Below are positions 59,867-64,000 of a stretch of DNA of 64,000 nucleotides, piece after piece. Numbering within the stretch: position 1 is the first letter of the stretch; the number at the start of each line of letters is the position of its first letter. Location: NCBI GenBank assembly GCA_903813345.2, contig CAIIXF020000008.1:383341-447340 (forward strand). Direction: 5' to 3'. The stretch is from Owenia fusiformis (taxonomy: Eukaryota > Annelida > Polychaeta > Sabellida > Oweniidae). The notes under the pieces were generated by a model. It did not search any database and was not told the DNA's origin. It was given only the letters and a program-made list of their open reading frames with translations. The translations under genes were made by a program, and so were the position numbers.

Positions 59867-62800
59867 CATTCAACATTTAAAAGATGGTAGCCCAAAATTA
59901 AAAAAGCAATGCCTACTTATGCCAGGTTGCTATATAAATTGCCCAATTTATGTGGAGAGCAGCAGATTTTGGGCCCTAAAATAGAAAGAAACCCCTTCAA
60001 GATCGCAAACTATGGGGTAGGCTACCACAAAGGAGTTTATATTGGTCAGGTCATGTGCCCATGTACATGACCCAACGAGGAAATGAACCACTACATTTCT
60101 TTGTAGGTGGCGAAGAAGTAACATTAAATATGATTGGCCGAAATCAAGAAATATTGCATGTGTTACCAAAAATTCCATTGTTTGTCATATGGGCATAATG
60201 GAACACTGTCCATTCACCTTCAAAATTAAACAAATTGAAAGGCTTAACAAATGATATAATATAAACAAGGTGAAATAGGAATATATACAAGAGAATTAAA
60301 CTACATTAAATCATATATAAAGAGTGAAAATGAATAAATATTTTGCTTTTCATCATTATCTATAATGTATGTATGTTATTATAAAGTATACCATGTCATA
60401 GTAAAATGCGTGTTCTTGGAATGATTTTAGACCATGGTGTCTAATAATATAAATGCATCCTCCAAAACAGATGTACTGGAGGATTCATGATTATTAGACA
60501 CCCTTTCTGGAACATTCCATATTAAATAAAGCTACAAACCGTGTCCATTAGTGAGGGCTTTGAGGAAGGTCTACCGACTCTATTTACATTTCTATTTTAA
60601 CTATTCAATACTTATATCTGAGGAGACATGTTAATTGTTTGTTTGACACTCATACAAGTGATAAATAATATCTTATTTGAAATTAAACCAGACTTATCGA
60701 ACGATCTAAGAAAATACATTATTTTTCATTTCTTTGAAAATAGTACAAAAGTACGAAATGCCAATATAGCTCCAATGATGACGCTCACAAAATAAAATGT
60801 ATAAATTTTCTTTGCAATGCAAAAAATTTATCGCCATATAAATATTTTAATTCCCGAATTTTGTCTTTTTTGAAAAACAATTATCGTAACTTGGCCCACA
60901 ATTTGAAGCAAATGAAGTGAAGTGAAAAACTTCACAGTACAGTTATAACCAATAAGAGGTGAAAACTTGATTTTTATGCAATAAAATGACCTCCATTTTA
61001 AAACCAGACCAGCTTTTGAGACACCACTAATGGAACAATTGACGACCTTATGTAGACACATTTTAAAAGTGAAATCGTTCCAATTGTCGTGGAGGATTTC
61101 AAATTAGTTACCAATGAAAGACAGACAGACAGATGGCTGGAAGGTCGGAGGGATGGATTGATGAACGGACAGACAGAATGAATGATAACAATAGCTCACA
61201 TGGTGAGCTAAAAAGCCCCAAATTATCTAATCATGTTCTATGATGGTATAACAGCATCCCTACAGAGACGAAATCAAACAATTGCTGCAGCTAGAAATTT
61301 TTGAGAACCAGCAGATTCTGAAATTATCATGATTTGTTTAAATAACAATCGAAACAAAAATGGCAAATATTAAGCTTTAGTGAAAATGAAGATGTGTTTT
61401 TCGATTTACCAAAATGAGAAAAATAAAGATCAAATTGTGCTTGAATTGTTGAGACAATTAGAAAGATCTTTGTATGAAGTTTAGTGAGCAACCTTCATAA
61501 AACTGTTAATATATACATAACTATAAATATTTTGTGATTTGGTCATTAAAGTCCACTCAAACCAAATCAATTTATTGTATGATTGATGATTTTGTTATGG
61601 TAATGACATTTGAGTATAAACAATGACGTTTACATGTGTTATTTGTTCAATTAGAAAAATGGCTTAATAATTCTTAATGATTTTATATCAACTGACCAAG
61701 GTCAATTAAATTGCTAGAAATCAACTGATAAAAAATTCAGTTAGTATAGGTTGGTTGGTTGGTTGGTTGTTTTGGTGAAGCTATCTGGTGTTTCAGTTAA
61801 GTAGCAACATCACCTATATCATCTTTCTCACCTATTCCTAGGAATGACACGGTTTATATACAATAATTCTTTTATCTTTTATCTAAATCAAAAAAATTAA
61901 GAAACTGAATTATGCATCAACAGAGAGAGATTAAGTATACGAGCGGACAGAAAATGTTGCATTTAATTTTGATCTCTGAACTTATTTCTCTTATTGGATT
62001 TATAGTAGGCTGTTTCAAATGATAATCTCTACTTAATATGAATGAAGCTCCAAAATGTATGAAGAAAATACAAGACATGCGAAGACAACACTGTTCGTTA
62101 AACCTGTGTATCAAAACACCTTTCTAACATGAACTACATGTAATATGAAAATCTCTTGATGTGTCCCATGGTCCTAATTCTGTTACATGTATCTCCCATT
62201 GACTTACATATCAAGTAGCCTTGAAATGTGAACACCTGCTCATCCAAACACTTTTGGATGTTTCAGTAGTGTTCAGATTGGGCAAGTTTTACATCATATG
62301 TATTGAAGTAAAATGTAAGAAAATGTAAGATCAATCAATCAAAGAAAACAAAAGTCATCCCTCAATGAAGCATGTTATAATATCTCAAGATAAAGTTGTC
62401 GATTACTCTAGTTAATGGCAAGACATTTGGTTGCAGGTAATTGATATGTCTATGCTAATTAAAACAGTATTATAGGATTTATTAAATTGTTTTTATTATT
62501 TGACGACATGTCATAATAAATAAGTAAGATGCTTTCAAAATAATGATTTTATTATTTCATTAAGTGAATAAGTTCTGTGGAAATTACACATCATTGTACA
62601 TGCACTTTTGAAATTAAACACTTAAGAACAAAAGAATAACAATTTATAAGTATAAAAGTAAGTAATTATAATTGTTTTCATTTCTATTTATCAATTATTT
62701 TTGAAAATAACATCATTACATGTTTTAAATAATGAAATTTATTGAAACACAAATGTCAAATATAAAACAAATGTATATGTAAATATAATATAAATAATTA

Positions 62801-63352
62801 TGCAATATAATTTTCAAGTATAATAAACACTTTATTTACATATTATAGATCAAGTTGATCACATTTCTTATAATTACTTAAAAACAATCAATTTTTCATT
62901 CCTAGAAAACATTCAATTTAGCCAGTAACTTATTTCAAATCCATTGTATCATTATATTTCTTATTTTATTTTCTATCGAAATTAATGAACTTGACAACAA
63001 ATTAATGTAATTTTAATTTAAGAGCATAAAAACAATCAAGCAATCAATATATATCATTTGAAGTAAGGATAAATTATTACACAGACACAAAGGAGCATTC
63101 AGCAAAAGGGACAATTTTAATTTTGACCTTTTTTAGGTTAATTTAAATATCTTAATTATATAAAAACAAAACAAATAAATACAAATAATTATAAAATGCT
63201 AGATTTCATTAGTAAATCATTTTTTATTTTTATTTTTTGTCAGATCAGATAAAATACTGTTTTAATATATTTTAATTTCATATTGAAGTCTAACAAACTT
63301 TCATATATTGACATCACTATAAAATGTATTATAAGATAAAATTTTTTTTCAG
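59867..63352. other. Long gap with no supported gene
   Basis: A 50-60-codon plus-strand frame near 60018-60199 (QRGNEPLHFFVGGEEVTLN) looks protein-like but has no start or splice context I can defend. Other contents are gacagaca and ggttggtt microsatellites (61115-61180, 61748-61770), a diverged MITE (62180-62290) and an extremely AT-rich stretch (62460-63350). Confidence 0.45.
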
Positions 63353-63360
63353 GTGAACCA

Positions 63361-63788
63361 ATGATGTTGATATCATTTATTTGCATTGTACTATTGGGGG
63401 TAACACTTCCATCAATAAGTGGGCAGCCCTTACCCCCAAGCTTAGGAGGTTCACCCCCTGGAGGGCTAGGATCACCTCTTGGTAGTAAGTACAGTATAAT
63501 TTATTTTTTTAATTATTATAACATTTCTATCTATTCATGATTATATTTATCTATTAATATCTATTTATTACTAATTATTAGATTGAAAATCAAATGTATA
63601 ACTGTATTATTGATCAATAGAGCAAACCACAACTTTAGTTCTAATATTAGGTGTTATATGTTGCAGCATGTATAGATATTGTGTTCCTGTATGACATATC
63701 CTGCTCCATACAAAAGGAAGACATGCTAAGATCTGTTGAGTTCACTAAGGCACTTCTTGACAGACTTGATATTAGGAAGACGATGGAT
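63361..63788 (+). CDS. Secreted von Willebrand A-domain protein, 5' part
   Basis: Exons 63361-63484 and 63667-63788, phase 1 junction, continuing past the window. An acceptor, tttttttcag, lies 8 bp before the ATG, so a 5'-UTR exon lies upstream. The start encodes a signal peptide (MMLISFICIVLLGVTLPSIS) and then a Gly/Pro-rich linker. Exon 2 encodes CIDIVFLYDISCSIQ, the first strand of a von Willebrand A domain with the DxSxS metal-binding (MIDAS) motif, and an amphipathic helix. Family members are collagen-like or matrix proteins; which one is undetermined. The donor may be taken at GGTA/GTAAGT or, less likely, four bases earlier; both keep the frame. Confidence 0.75.
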
Positions 63789-64000
63789 GTAAGTATATGA
63801 ACCACATCTCATACTATCTTTAAACCAAAAAGCATAGGTTCACAGCCAGTAATCAAAATATGAATGGAGGGGGGAGTAGCTGATTTCTGCTAGAAAATTC
63901 AACAAAGCAAGATTCTTTTCATGAGAAAGTTTACGAATAAATCACTAAGTGAAAAGGTGCACAGTACGTTAAAATCTGCCAGGTTTTCTATTATCTTTTC

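Overview
The window is invertebrate nuclear DNA, probably from a marine metazoan. It is strongly AT-rich, has GT-AG introns, is dense with transposons, and carries typical animal gene families. I cannot name the species. Lophotrochozoans and invertebrate deuterostomes both fit.

The backbone is one minus-strand gene of the PLEKHH/MAX-1 family. I could follow it through 15 exons from 58456 down to 7118. In order they encode coiled coil, a disordered acidic/serine-rich region, PH domain 1 and PH domain 2. All 15 exons join in compatible reading phases with no stop. The first exon(s) lie above 58456. The expected MyTH4 and FERM exons lie below 7118, probably outside the window.

Plus-strand genes sit inside its introns. 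Introns near 15.7 and 20.8 kb hold two paralogous small secreted peptide genes that I do not recognise. The intron 31800-50181 holds four paralogous three-exon histidine N-acetyltransferase-like (HisAT/NAT16-type GNAT) genes: A, B, C and D. A, B and C lie on recent 4.3-5.0 kb tandem duplications. At the left end is an FkbM-type methyltransferase with one membrane anchor (2225-3643), possibly inside a further PLEKHH intron. At the right edge begins a secreted von Willebrand A-domain protein (63361 onward).

Mobile elements include: a nearly intact Ty3/gypsy-superfamily element with the Gmr1-type order PR-INT-RT-RNaseH (8771-15349), identical LTR remnants and a proline-type primer site; a 5'-truncated LINE with a 959-codon ORF (about 54796-57800); two 694-bp piggyBac-type elements with TTAA duplications; several TA-flanked mariner-like elements; a 1983-bp element with long terminal inverted repeats; a tRNA-derived SINE; and many foldback MITEs.

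The most unusual feature is that two separate minisatellites in the PLEKHH-like gene are built from its own splice sites. One is a 119-bp array of ten 3' splice sites, each with the first part of the following exon (7455-8678). The other is an array of about 33 copies of a roughly 20-bp unit carrying the 5' splice site of the PH1 exon (23490-24150). A third, degenerate repeat lies in its large coding exon.
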